DNA from: Polyrhizophydium stewartii
Taxonomy: Eukaryota; Chytridiomycota; Chytridiomycetes; Rhizophydiales
NCBI GenBank assembly: GCA_027604665.1
Contig: JADGIZ010000108.1
Coordinates: 1 to 25,514, forward strand
Direction: 5' to 3'
Length of the DNA stretch: 25,514 nt
Below, piece after piece: positions 1 to 9,404 of this stretch. Within the stretch, counting starts at the first letter, position 1. Each line of letters opens with the position of its first letter. The notes beneath the pieces were generated by a model, which was given only the letters and a program-made list of their open reading frames with translations, had not been told where the DNA came from and did no database searches. The position numbers and the translations under genes were made by a program.

Positions 1-80
1 GCCCCCTCCCCCGACCAGGCCCATGCCTGCACCGCCGAGCTCACCCAGCTGTTTTTCCGCACGCCTCGCCCGCCACCGAG

Positions 81-2946
81 ATGGTCGCTCTCGCTTTCGC
101 CGCTGTCTGCATCCCCAAGCTCTATGGCAGCGACCGCGACGCATTCCTGACAGATGCCATCATCGACGTCTTCAAGCAGCTTCTCGCCTCCGACAACGTC
201 GAGCTGCGCCGCGCCGTGCGTGCTTGCTGCGCCAACGCAGTCGAGCCGCATCCCTGGCTGACTGCTGGTCGCAACAGACCGCCTGTTGCCTCGAGAGCAT
301 CGCCGACTACTGGAACTGGCGCTCCGGAACCATGGCTATCATCCAGTTCTCGTATGCGCGCCTCGCGGCCGGCGCAGAGCCCGACGGCGAGGTCCATGCG
401 AGCATGGTTTCCATCATCATGAACAAGTCAGGATACTACACCGTCGACTCTGACAATGCAAGCCACTTGCCTGTCTTCCTGACACTGACTGGTTTGCTGA
501 CGCAGGCCTCCTGCAGATCGTTGACCAAATTAATGGTCTTCTTGCCCAAGCTCAGACCAGGGCAGAGCTTGTCGCTGTTGGCTGCATCAGCCTTGTCGGC
601 AAGCTGGCTGAGAACCTGCGGGGACTTTCGGCATCCGACCCCAAACTTGTCGAGTCGGCACGTGGTCTTGTGACGCTGACATCGTGAGTGTGCGTGACTG
701 GCCGTTGGCTGTTCTGCGTGCTGACCGTTTTGCATGCCAGCCATTCAAGTAGCGCCGTTGTGAAAGCCGCAATCGACTGCATGGCGGAATGCTCGGGCGG
801 GTGGCGCAGCGCTTTCCCGCCTGCGTTTGCAGCGGCCGGTGCTCTCGAGGCTCTCGGCGCTGTCAACTACGCCGAGCTTGAGAGCGCTGCACCCAGTGCC
901 TTCGTCGTTTTCACGCAGGTCGTCTCGGCCGGCGAGGCAGACTCGCTCTCCGCAGTGCGCACGAAGCTCTTTGCCAACTTGATCTCGTTTTTGAAGTCGC
1001 CGCAGGACCACGTCGCCAAGGCTGGCATCACGGTTCTCGACTTTGTCTTCAAGGATGGTAACCCGCAAGTCGCCATCGAGATCCTTCCTGAGCTCGACTT
1101 TGTCGGCTGCGTGTGCAGTCTGGTCAGAAACAACACGATCCCCAGCATCCCGCATTTCATGAAGCTTCTTCGCAGCATTCTCGGCGACAATACATCGTTA
1201 GTCGTCGAGCTCGACAAGTGCGACATCTACAGCATGCTTGTTGATCTCTCCGCAAAGCGCAGCGCGCACGCTGGCGACGTCAACGCCATCGGCCGCTTAG
1301 TGCTGCAGTTCTTTGCGCACCACATCCGTGATGCCGACACCAGCATCCTTTCAAACCCGGCCAACAGAGACATTCCGCTCACTGGCACGGCGTATGACGG
1401 CAAAGAAAGCACCATGCGCACGATTGTCGAGCAGCGCTATATGAGCTTTCTCGGCCAGATTCTCTCCAAGCCGTCCTGGTGGACCAAAATTACGGACGAA
1501 GCCATCAAGACCAAGTGGCGCGCCGAGGCGCTGGCTCAGGGCTTCAGCGAACCCAACTTCAACCTCGCGATCGAAGAACTAACCTTCTTGGCCGATCATT
1601 GCGTGCGCAAGGCACTCGATGGCGCGGTGACCGTGCAGCCAGGGCCAGCGGAACTCACGACCATGTCGGACGATGCTGTTCCAGAGGTCGTGCGCAAGGC
1701 ACTCGTCAAGTTGGTTGGCGAGCTCGAGAACGTGCCCGACCACAAGAAGGACTGGCATCCTGGCACTGACCAGCAGGTGCTGGACCTGGTGCACCCGTCT
1801 CTCTTCTGCCTTGTATATGGCCGCTCGATCGTCGCTGGCATCAAGGAGCGCAGCGCCGCGACGGCAATGATGCCGTGGGAGGTGCTCAGTTCCTGCGAGC
1901 GCGTCGCTGGCGTGCCTGTGTTCGACTACAACCTTAGCTACACGTCCCAGCGGTTCCAATGGCTGCCGGCCGAGTTCCGCATCCAGGACGATAGCTCCGT
2001 GTCGATCAACTCGCCAATCAACAACCTGCATCCGGTGCAACATCGCGCGCTGTATGCGACCATCTCCAAGATCTTTGAACGATTTGTGCCGCTCTTTGAG
2101 GATCTCGCAAGCGTTGTTGACGCCGACCTGCGCCGCACGGTCATCAGCAACCCGATCGAGGGATACGAGCGGCCGGATCAGTACGACAGCGATGACAACG
2201 AAATCACAGATATCCCGCGGCCGGTGCATGTCCCCAAGTTGCCTGAGCATTTCAAGCCGCCCGAGATGCTTCCGAGACCATTCCACCTGCGCGGCCGCAA
2301 CCTGCAGGTGATTGTCAAGCTCGCCAACATCCATCTGACGCCCGGCAAGCCAAAGTACGGCGGCGGCAGCTGGCACGTCGAGGGAACAGTCAACGAGGCT
2401 ATCATCGCCACGGGCATCTACTACTACAGCATGGACAACATCACGACGTCCAGGCTCAGCTTCCGCGAGGCTGTCAGCGACGAGATTGACTACGAGCAGA
2501 GCGACTACAACTACTGGGAGGACGTGTATGGGATTTCCAACGAGACCACGCCTCGCAACCAGTCGGTCGGCTCGCTCGAGGCAAAGCAGGGCCGCTGCAT
2601 TGTGTTCCCCAACACCTTCCAGCACCAGGTGCAGCCGTTTGAGCTTGCGGACCCGACGCGGCCGGGCTTCCGCAAGATCCTCGTGTTCTTCCTCGTCAAT
2701 CCAGCCAAGCGCATCGTGTCGACGGCGCACATGGCGCCGCAGCAGCCCGACTGGCTTGAGTTGGGCCTGCACGACACGCCGCTGCCGCCTGAGCTCTGGC
2801 GCAATGTCACGCGTTTCATGCGCGGCTCCATGTCCCTGGACGAGGCCAAGGGGCTGCGCCTCGAGCTGATGGACGAGCGCACCGCGGTGCAGGAGACGGC
2901 CAACGAGTCGATCTTTGAGGAGACATTCAACTTGTGCGAGCACTGA
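81..2946 (+). CDS. ARM/HEAT-like protein fused to DUF4246 domain
   Basis: The C-terminal two thirds, from about 1370, is a DUF4246 (PF14033) protein, a fungal family with a 2-oxoglutarate/Fe(II)-oxygenase-like fold. Seen: GGSWHVEGTVNEAI (His codon 2374), then IYYYSMDNITTSRLSFRE, a distal His in FQHQVQPFE (codon 2623) and an Arg in GFRKILVFF, which fit an HxE...H...R metal/cosubstrate set. The N-terminal third is leucine- and alanine-rich amphipathic helix, ARM/HEAT-like, of no family I can name. Introns: 216-277 (phase 0, CTGAC branch), one ending at 516 with an uncertain donor (392, 407 or 443 all keep phase), and 684-740. From 741 to the stop the frame is open and runs straight from the helical part into DUF4246, with no ATG near the start of DUF4246. 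The ATG at 81 may not be the true start, since the frame is open to the left edge. Substrate and location are unknown. DUF4246 is secure; the fusion is likely. Confidence 0.75.
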
Positions 2947-3078
2947 CGCCCTGGCGAGGCGCTCGTATGTTGCGGCGGCCGCCAATGAAGAGGGGCTGCC
3001 CGCCGATAGCTGCCCATGTCCCTCGCCAGACGATGAGCCAAAATTGGCTGCTGCCCGTCCAGCGCCTGCTTTCCGATC

Positions 3079-6021
3079 ATGTTGAACGTGCTGCGTCTGG
3101 CGCGCGGCCCCGTGCCGGCGAGGGCCGCAGCGCAGGTCGCCGGAGCACCCGCAGCGAGTGCGCGCATGGCGTCGACGCTCGCCCACCGCTCGTCTGCGCT
3201 GCGGGCGGAGCGCGCATGCACGTCTCGGCCGACGGTCATGCCCGCGGCGCTCCTGCAGCAGCAGCGATCGCTGGCGACTCCGGGCGGCCCGGACAAGGAC
3301 CCGAAGCAGATACCGCATGGCTTCGAGCACTTCTTCGAGGGTGGCAAGCGCGGCCGCGAGAGCCCCGCCGAGGCGCGCCGCCGCGACGCCGAGGCCGATG
3401 CCGAGGCCGAAGCCGAGGCCGAGGCCAAGGACGACAAGCCGGCCAAGTCTCGGGCGTCGGCGCGCAGCAAAGACCGCGACGCTGACGAGGACGACGAGCA
3501 GCCAAAGAAGCGCAAGGGTGCGTGCACCTCCCTGCCCCGGCTCGCCTGAGCGCGGGACCTGCGCCGCGAATGCGCCTAGCGTCCGCATGTCGCGGGCTCG
3601 GTCTGATTGCTGACCGTCGCCTCGATGTGCTTTCCCTCGCCGCTCTGGACTGCTTGCCGGCTGGCTGACTTTCGCCGTGGCTTCGTCGGCCGGCGGATGC
3701 TGAATGCGACATCGTGTCTCGGATGGCCCGGATCGGCCGCTCGCCCCTGGTCGCCTGCCATCGCCTGCTGCTCCGGCAATCGCCTCGCGAACACACACGC
3801 TCCGGCCCGTGCGCATGCCCCGTAACTCGCTCGGCTCGATGTCCTCGCGCGGCTCGTGGCACGCCTGCGCTCCGCTGGTCTTGCCGTCCTCTTTCGGATC
3901 GGGCCGCTGCCTGCCCGCCTGCGATGCCCAACGACGCCGCCGTTCTTCTTGGCGTCTTGCGGCACGCAGCGCCGAAACCGCCACCCAAGGACGATGGCAA
4001 CGGCGGAGAGTTCAGCTTCCAGCTCTCGCCCAACACGCTGCTGCTGTATGGCGTGCCGATCGCATACATCTCATGGCAAATCTACTCCCAGCTCACAAAC
4101 GAGCAGGAGATCACCTTCCACGACTTCCGCGTCAATATGCTTGACAAGGGCCTTGTCGACCGCCTCGTAGTTGTGAACCGCTCGATCGTGCGCGTCTTCC
4201 TGCGCTCCGATGCGCCCAACATGTCCTCGCTCAACCGCGGCGGCCGCGGCGCGAGCGGTGGCCAGTACTACTTCACGATTGGCAGCGTCGAGCTCTTTGA
4301 ACGCAACCTCGAGCTTGCGCAACGCGAACTCGGCATCCCGCAGAACGAGCGCATCCCAGTCTCGTACATCAGCGAGACGAGCACCGCGTCGGTGCTCCTT
4401 GGCTTGGCCCCGACGGTGATGCTTGTCGGCTTCCTTTACTGGCTGTCGCGCCGTGCGGGGTCTGGTACAGGCCCGCAGAGTATCTTTGGAATGGGCAAGT
4501 CGCGTGCCAAGCTGTTCAACCGCGAGACGGACGTCAAGGTCAAGTTCAAGGACGTTGCCGGCATGGACGAGGCCAAGGAGGAAATCATGGAGTTTGTCAA
4601 GTTCCTCAAAAACCCCGAGCACTACGAGCGCCTCGGCGCCAAGATCCCAAAGGGCGCAATCTTGTCGGGCCCGCCTGGCACGGGCAAGACCTTGCTCGCC
4701 AAGGCCACTGCAGGCGAGGCCGGCGTTCCTTTCCTGACTGTCTCGGGATCCGAGTTTGTTGAGATGTTTGTCGGCGTCGGCTCGTCGCGCGTGCGCGACT
4801 TGTTCGCCAACGCCAAAAAGTACGCACCGTGCATCATCTTCATTGACGAGATCGACGCCATCGGCAAGGCGCGCTCGCGCAAGGGTCAGATGGGCGCCAA
4901 TGACGAGCGCGAGAACACGCTCAACCAGCTGCTCGTCGAGATGGACGGCTTTGGCTCCAACGAGCACGTTGTCGTGCTTGCCGGCACCAACCGCCCGGAT
5001 GTGCTCGATCCGGCGCTGCTTCGCCCTGGCCGCTTTGACCGCCAGATCGCCATTGACCCGCCCGACATCAAGGGCCGCGTGGCCATTTTCAAGGTGCACC
5101 TGCGGCCGATCAAGACCGACGAGGACGTTGAGAAGCTGGCACGCCGCCTCGCTGCCCTGACGCCGGGCTTCTCCGGCGCCGACGTCGCCAATGTGTGCAA
5201 CGAGGCCGCGCTGATTGCCGCCCGCTCCAACGCCGACTTTGTCGTCACGTCCCACTTTGAGCAGGCAATTGAGCGTGTGATTGCTGGCCTCGAGAAGCGC
5301 TCGCGCGTCCTGTCGCCGCACGAGAAGAAGATTGTGGCCCACCACGAGGCTGGTCACGCCGTCGCGGGCTGGTTTCTAGAACACGCGCACCCTCTTCTCA
5401 AGGTCTCCATCATCCCGCGCGGCATGGGTGCGCTCGGCTACGCCCAGTACTTGCCCAAGGAAGAGTATCTGCAGTCGACCGCGCAGATGCTCGACATGAT
5501 GTGCATGACCCTCGGCGGCCGCGTGTCCGAGCAGATCTTCTTCAACTCGATCACGACCGGCGCCCAGGACGACCTGCAAAAGGTTACCAAGATGGCGTAT
5601 GCCAAGGTCACGACTTACGGCATGAGCGACGCCCTGGGTAACATCTCATACGGCCGCCCCGACGGCCAGGAGGCACAGTTCCAGAAGCCATACTCGGAGG
5701 ACACGTCCAAGATGATCGACGAAGAAGTCCGCAGGATCATTGCGGCCGCATACGAGCGCACGATCCAGCTGCTCACGGAGCACAAGGAAGACGTCGCCAA
5801 GGTTGCCAAGCTGCTCCTCGAGAAGGAGGTTCTCAGCCGCGATGACATGATCTCGCTCCTCGGACCCCGGTGAGTGCCTTTCGCGTGCTGCTCGTGCCGC
5901 GACGCTCGACTGACCTTCTCGGCTGCGCAGGCCCAGCGGCGAGTCGGGCAACTACATCGAGTACCTAGGCGAGGGAAACATTCTCCGCGAGGACGACAAC
6001 AAGCAACCTCCCAAGCCGTGA
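3079..6021 (+). CDS. AFG3: Mitochondrial m-AAA protease subunit, AFG3/YTA12 type
   Basis: This is an ATP-dependent zinc protease of the mitochondrial inner membrane, facing the matrix; it removes unassembled membrane proteins and processes some imported ones. The model has three exons (3079-3517, 3970-5869, 5931-6021) with matching phases and gives 809 aa, a normal length. Residues 1-75 are Arg/Ala/Ser-rich, as in a mitochondrial presequence. An Ala/Glu-rich acidic stretch follows. Two membrane segments (about 170-186 and 287-306) flank the intermembrane-space domain, which is the m-AAA rather than the i-AAA layout. The AAA module has Walker A GPPGTGKT (380-387), Walker B IIFIDEID (Asp439-Glu440) and an SRH region with RPGRFDRQ. 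The M41 protease has HEAGH (605-609) and a third-ligand Asp in TGAQDDL. All key residues are intact. An ATG at 3727 opens a longer-looking frame, but that lies inside intron 1. Whether this is the Afg3 or the Yta12 paralogue cannot be settled here. Confidence 0.95.
3385..3427 (+). repeat. Ala/Glu/Asp coding repeat in the m-AAA protease N-terminus
   Basis: An imperfect GCCGAG/GCCGAT hexanucleotide repeat encodes alternating Ala-Glu and Ala-Asp between the presequence and the first membrane segment. It lies in exon 1 and is probably a replication-slippage product in a disordered, acidic linker. Confidence 0.7.
3518..3969 (+). other. Long first intron of the m-AAA protease gene
   Basis: This 452-nt stretch starts GTGCGT and ends GCACGCAG. 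Joining 3517 to 3970 restores the frame (phase 1). All frames across it read as low-quality, Arg/Pro/Cys-rich sequence, and I see no gene or RNA in it. It is about six times the usual intron length here. A small extra exon inside cannot be excluded, because the N-terminal linker of this family is poorly conserved. Confidence 0.7.
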
Positions 6022-6176
6022 CATCTTGCTGCCTCGAATGCGCTCCTCTTTCGCCTCCTTTTTGACTTGCCGCTTCTGCGATGCCATTCGCGGCGTCGTT
6101 TGAGTGCTCTTTCTTCGCAAAACAAAACCTGAATCAACCTACGATTCACATCTGGCCTGAAATTTGAGCAGACCAA

Positions 6177-7947
6177 ATGGTGCGAGCTGCAGCAGCAGAG
6201 CCAGAGAGAGGCAGAGAGCGTCGCTGCTCTAACGCGCGCGTTGCTGCGCCTGACCCTGCCTCGCACCTGCGGCAACGCGCGGCCGCCCAACGCCAGGCCA
6301 AGTCGCTCGTGTGGTGGGATGTCGGCTCGGAGACGCGGGTCGCGTTGCGAGCTCCGGCTGACGAGCAACAAACGCGCTGCGCCAGGAAGGACCTCACGCT
6401 CAAGCAGATCTACGACTACCAGTCTCTGCGCACGCCACAAGAGTCGCAGCGGTGCGCTACACCGATGGATGGGCTCCTGCGCGACCGGGCTTATCAGCAA
6501 CTACCGGCGCGCGCTCCTGACCAACAGCTTCCTGCGCAACGCGCTCAAGCTCGAGCCGAGCGAGACAAGCAGCATCCTGCTCGACATGTTCTACTACGCT
6601 CTGTGGTATGTCGCCGCATATGTGCCGTGGCGGCCTGAGATGGCGCACAGACACTCACTGCCGCCACCGCAGCTTTGCCAGAGAGCACGATATGTCGCCC
6701 GAGCAGACGAGCGCCTTCTTCTCGATCCTCAAGCAGACGCATCAGGAAGTCATTGGTGCGGGCGGCAACCTGTTCAGCAAGCGTGCGCACGCAACTAGTC
6801 TCTGACAAGGTGCCGCGCTGCGGCATCCATAGCGTCGCCCCTGATCAACCTCGAAAAGGACCATGCGTTTTTCAAGAACCTGCTCCTTCAGCACTCGGTC
6901 CATAGGCCTCCGTTCAGCGAGAGCGTCTTCACCTTCAAGGAGATGAAACTGGTCAACGAGTACATCACCAACACGCAAGTTTACTTCAGCGAATGATCCA
7001 ACTTTGAGCGTACCGGTGCTCACAGCAATCCCACGGGGTCTTTCTGCGTGCAGGTACTTTCGGCATTATCTCATGTACAAGTACGCCTTTACAAAGAAGC
7101 TGCGACTCGACATGATCGTCGAGAACTTTATGCCTGCGTGCTCGCAGTCGGATGCGGCGGACGAGTCCGCCGCGGCAGATGCTACGGAGACGAGTGGAGG
7201 CGCCGAGTCGGTATGCGGCTCGCTGGATTCGTCATATCGATCGTTGTTTCAAACAATCTGCCGTTCGATAAGAACGGACTCGAGCCAAATCGCTGACATT
7301 GAATCGTGCAGGCCGCAGTTCTTGCCGACAAGGATCTCGCTGGTGATGCGGCCGGCGGGATGGCAACCGCAGTCGGCGGTCTTGCTAGAACTTCGAGCTT
7401 GCAGGCCGACCAGCTCAACCAGACAATGGCCGGCGTGGGACTTTCTGGTGGCAGCGCGGCGGCGCCAGGCCCAAGTGCAGCCAGCTTGGTGGCAGGCGTT
7501 GATGCGTCGACGGCAGTCGATCCAGCTGGCGCAGCAGATGGCTCCGCATCGAGCGACGGCGCGGTGACCACGTCAGGCACCACCGGCATTTCAGGCGCTC
7601 AGGGACAAGTCCAAGCCGACGATATGGCGCAAGCGGAGCGCTCTCTCGATGGCGCTATCTCGGGTGTGCCAGCTGCGCGGCGGCGTCTGTCCCGCTCAGC
7701 TCCAATTGCTGACCGCAACAACGCAGGAGAGCCTGGAAAAGGCCCGTCGAGCAAGCAAGACACTGCGCTTGCCGAGCTCAAGGGATTCATCTCGACTATC
7801 CTGTCCTCGAAGCTCGAGGAAATCAAATCGACTCTGCAGAACAAGCTTGCGGCGCAGGAGGAGGCCATCAATTCAAAGCTGCGCAAGATCGAGGGCGGCG
7901 CAGAGGACGACAAGAAAAAGGACGGCAAGGCCAAGCCCAAAAAATAA
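6177..7947 (+). CDS. CFAP119: CFAP119 (CCDC189/FAP119), central-pair C1a subunit C1a-32
   Basis: CFAP119 is the C1a-32 subunit of the C1a projection on the ciliary central pair (PF14769), involved in motility control. Seven exons (6177-6451, 6498-6605, 6673-6782, 6833-6974, 7054-7210, 7312-7663, 7727-7947) close in phase to 454 aa. Family hallmarks, in order: LKQIYDYQSLRTPQE; SSILLDMFYYALCFARE; MSPEQTSAFFSILKQTHQ; FFKNLLLQHSVHRPPFSESV; and YITNTYFRHYLMYKYAFT. The C1a-32 domain lies in exons 2-5. After it comes a Gly/Ala/Ser-rich linker, then a charged coiled coil (TILSSKLEEIKSTLQNKL) and a Lys-rich tail. Intron 4 is a GC-AG intron; intron 6 is 63 nt and has no in-frame stop. The TAA stop lies inside an AATAAA, and the next ciliary gene starts 33 bp on. 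The first 60 residues are poorly supported, so the true start could differ. Confidence 0.88.
6975..7053 (+). other. GC-AG intron in CFAP119
   Basis: The donor is GCAAGT and the acceptor is GTGCAG. Joining 6974 to 7054 gives Thr (AC|G) followed by TYFRHYLMYKY, an invariant-looking stretch of the family, so the boundaries are well fixed. No GT donor nearby keeps the frame. Confidence 0.85.
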
Positions 7948-7948
7948 A
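7943..7948 (+). promoter_or_regulatory. AATAAA poly(A) signal overlapping the CFAP119 stop codon
   Basis: AATAAA at 7943-7948 contains the TAA stop (7945-7947). The next start codon is at 7981, so cleavage would fall in or just before the 5' end of CFAP161. That the hexamer is used is inferred from sequence and position. Confidence 0.5.
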
Positions 7949-7980
7949 CCATCCGACGGTTTCCCATCTTTGCGTCTGCG

Positions 7981-9256
7981 ATGCTCGTGCCAAACAAAGT
8001 CTCGCGCCGCGTCGGAAACTGGTGCGAGGAGTCTGTCCTCCGCGAGGTGCGCGATCTGGCTCATCAAGAGCATTCTTGCGGCTCCCTGCCGCCATGCCGC
8101 ACACTGGTTCGCCGGTGCCTCATCCTCGTGGTGCTGACCGCTGCATCGGCGTTGGATGATGGCGTGCCATCTGGCGCGTGACGGCTCGGCATCGGCTCTC
8201 GGCGGCGCAGGAGAAACTCCGCGAGTTTCTGTCCAAGATCGAGAGTGGAGAGGTTGGCTTCAAGCGGCGCGCACGGCGGCTGGAGCTGGCGCTGCAGCCT
8301 GTGAGACCGGGCTGATTGCACGACCGCACCAAACACGATGCCGGGCTGATCGCTCTCGCGCATCGAACACAGACGCCGCTCTCCAAGGTTCTCGCATTCG
8401 ACGAAAACATCATGATACAGGCATGCGGCGCTCGCGATGGCTGCCTCGTGTTGCTGGTGCTGACCGCACGCCCAGAGCACCTTCACCAAGGGGTTCCTCG
8501 TCGCAGACATCCCTGAGCACTATCCCGATCTGCGCCAGGACGATGTTCTTACTGTATCGGCATCTACGAGCTTTGATGTGACGCAGTCAAAGGCGCGCGG
8601 CTGCTTCCGCCTCGTCCGCAAGACAGACCTCGGGCCTGGTTTCGACAAGCGGCCGACGTGGAGCGAGAAGTTTTACATCGCAATCCACCTGCCAGAAGTC
8701 TCCCAGCCCGTGCGTATGGCAGGCGATCGCACCGCGCAGAGTGATCGAGCGCTAGGTCTGACGAAGTGCTTCAGCTGTTCCTCGGGTCCGAGATGCGCAC
8801 ACTGTCGTGCTACAAGACCACCGAGCAGCAGCGCGTGTATCTGACCTTTAAGCCCGATTACAACTGCATCTGGTGGGCAAGGCGCCTATGCAGAGTCGAA
8901 ATCGAGACAGATAGCTTACTCAACATGGCTTTTGCAGGCAGTTTGACTGGCTTGACAAGAGCTTCCGCATGGAGATGGAGGGCAAGGCGATTCAGGCGGG
9001 CGAGGTCGGGCTGATCACGCACTCGCACACGGGCCGCTTTCTCGCGAGCGACTTTTCGTCGATTGTTCGGTGAGACCGACGCCTTGGTTCGCCGAAGCGC
9101 AGCGCACAGCCATCTTGGGGCCTGACACATCAGTGAAGCAATGCCGACTTTGGCACCGACTGGGCGGTCGACTGCCACTCCCACCGCGACAACTGCACCC
9201 GCGTGGCCAAGCCGCCCAACTATTGGGTGTTCCGCACCGCGAGCTCGTCTCACTGA
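7981..9256 (+). CDS. CFAP161: CFAP161, ciliary axoneme protein
   Basis: CFAP161 (C15orf26) is an axonemal protein of motile cilia, reported as a microtubule inner protein of doublets. Seven exons (7981-8046, 8211-8300, 8373-8420, 8476-8709, 8775-8872, 8938-9069, 9139-9256) close in phase to 261 aa; the human protein is about 300. Seen: the N-terminal RRVGNWCEESVLRE, matching the family's RIGNWNEDVYLEE; EKLREFLSKIESGEVGFKRR, matching the Glu/Lys-rich segment before the arginine pair; IQAGEVGLITHSHTGRFLAS, matching the HCHTNRGLAV region; and a C-terminal CTRVAKPPNYWVF, matching the VEKPRNHWML ending. Intron 3 uses a GC donor. The start at 7981 is chosen because RxGNW normally lies within the first dozen residues. 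It lies 33 bp after CFAP119 on the same strand. Confidence 0.88.
8421..8475 (+). other. Probable GC-AG intron in CFAP161
   Basis: The exon ends ATACAG, followed by GCATGC. A CTGACC branch site and the acceptor CGCCCAG follow within 55 nt. The only in-phase GT donor, after CTC at 8447, would leave an intron of about 28 nt, shorter than any other here. Phase 0 is kept on both sides. It is less certain than the CFAP119 case because the flanking protein is less conserved. Confidence 0.65.
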
Positions 9257-9404
9257 TCAAGACAGCGACACAGGCTCTGTGCAGCTCGGGCGTGCGCCAT
9301 CTGTGCGGAACATGCGAGCGCATGACGAGGAGAGCGTCGCTCGCCACGCCAAATGAATCTTGTCCTGCTGCCGTGCAGCACGCCTCGGCTGATTTTGGGA
9401 CGGG

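Noticed and set aside
1..80. An upstream exon of the first gene, reading DQAHACTAELTQLFFR in another frame
   Set aside because: No donor/acceptor pair links it in phase to the exon at 81, so it cannot be supported without sequence to the left.
3727..3969. An alternative start for the m-AAA protease in the frame of exon 2
   Set aside because: It would lack the mitochondrial presequence and read Cys/Arg-rich, intron-like sequence; splicing 3517 to 3970 is in phase and supplies the presequence.
1579..3984. An 801-codon open frame on the minus strand across DUF4246 and the start of the m-AAA protease gene
   Set aside because: It is an antisense shadow of GC-rich coding sequence; its protein is Arg/Ala-rich without any domain, while the plus strand encodes clear families.
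4071..5357. A 428-codon minus-strand frame inside the m-AAA protease gene
   Set aside because: It lies wholly opposite the conserved AAA and protease exons and has the composition of a reverse-frame shadow.
8877..8937. A third GC-AG intron in CFAP161, with donor GCAAGG
   Set aside because: A GT donor four nucleotides upstream (8873, GTGGGC) keeps the phase, so no GC donor is needed.
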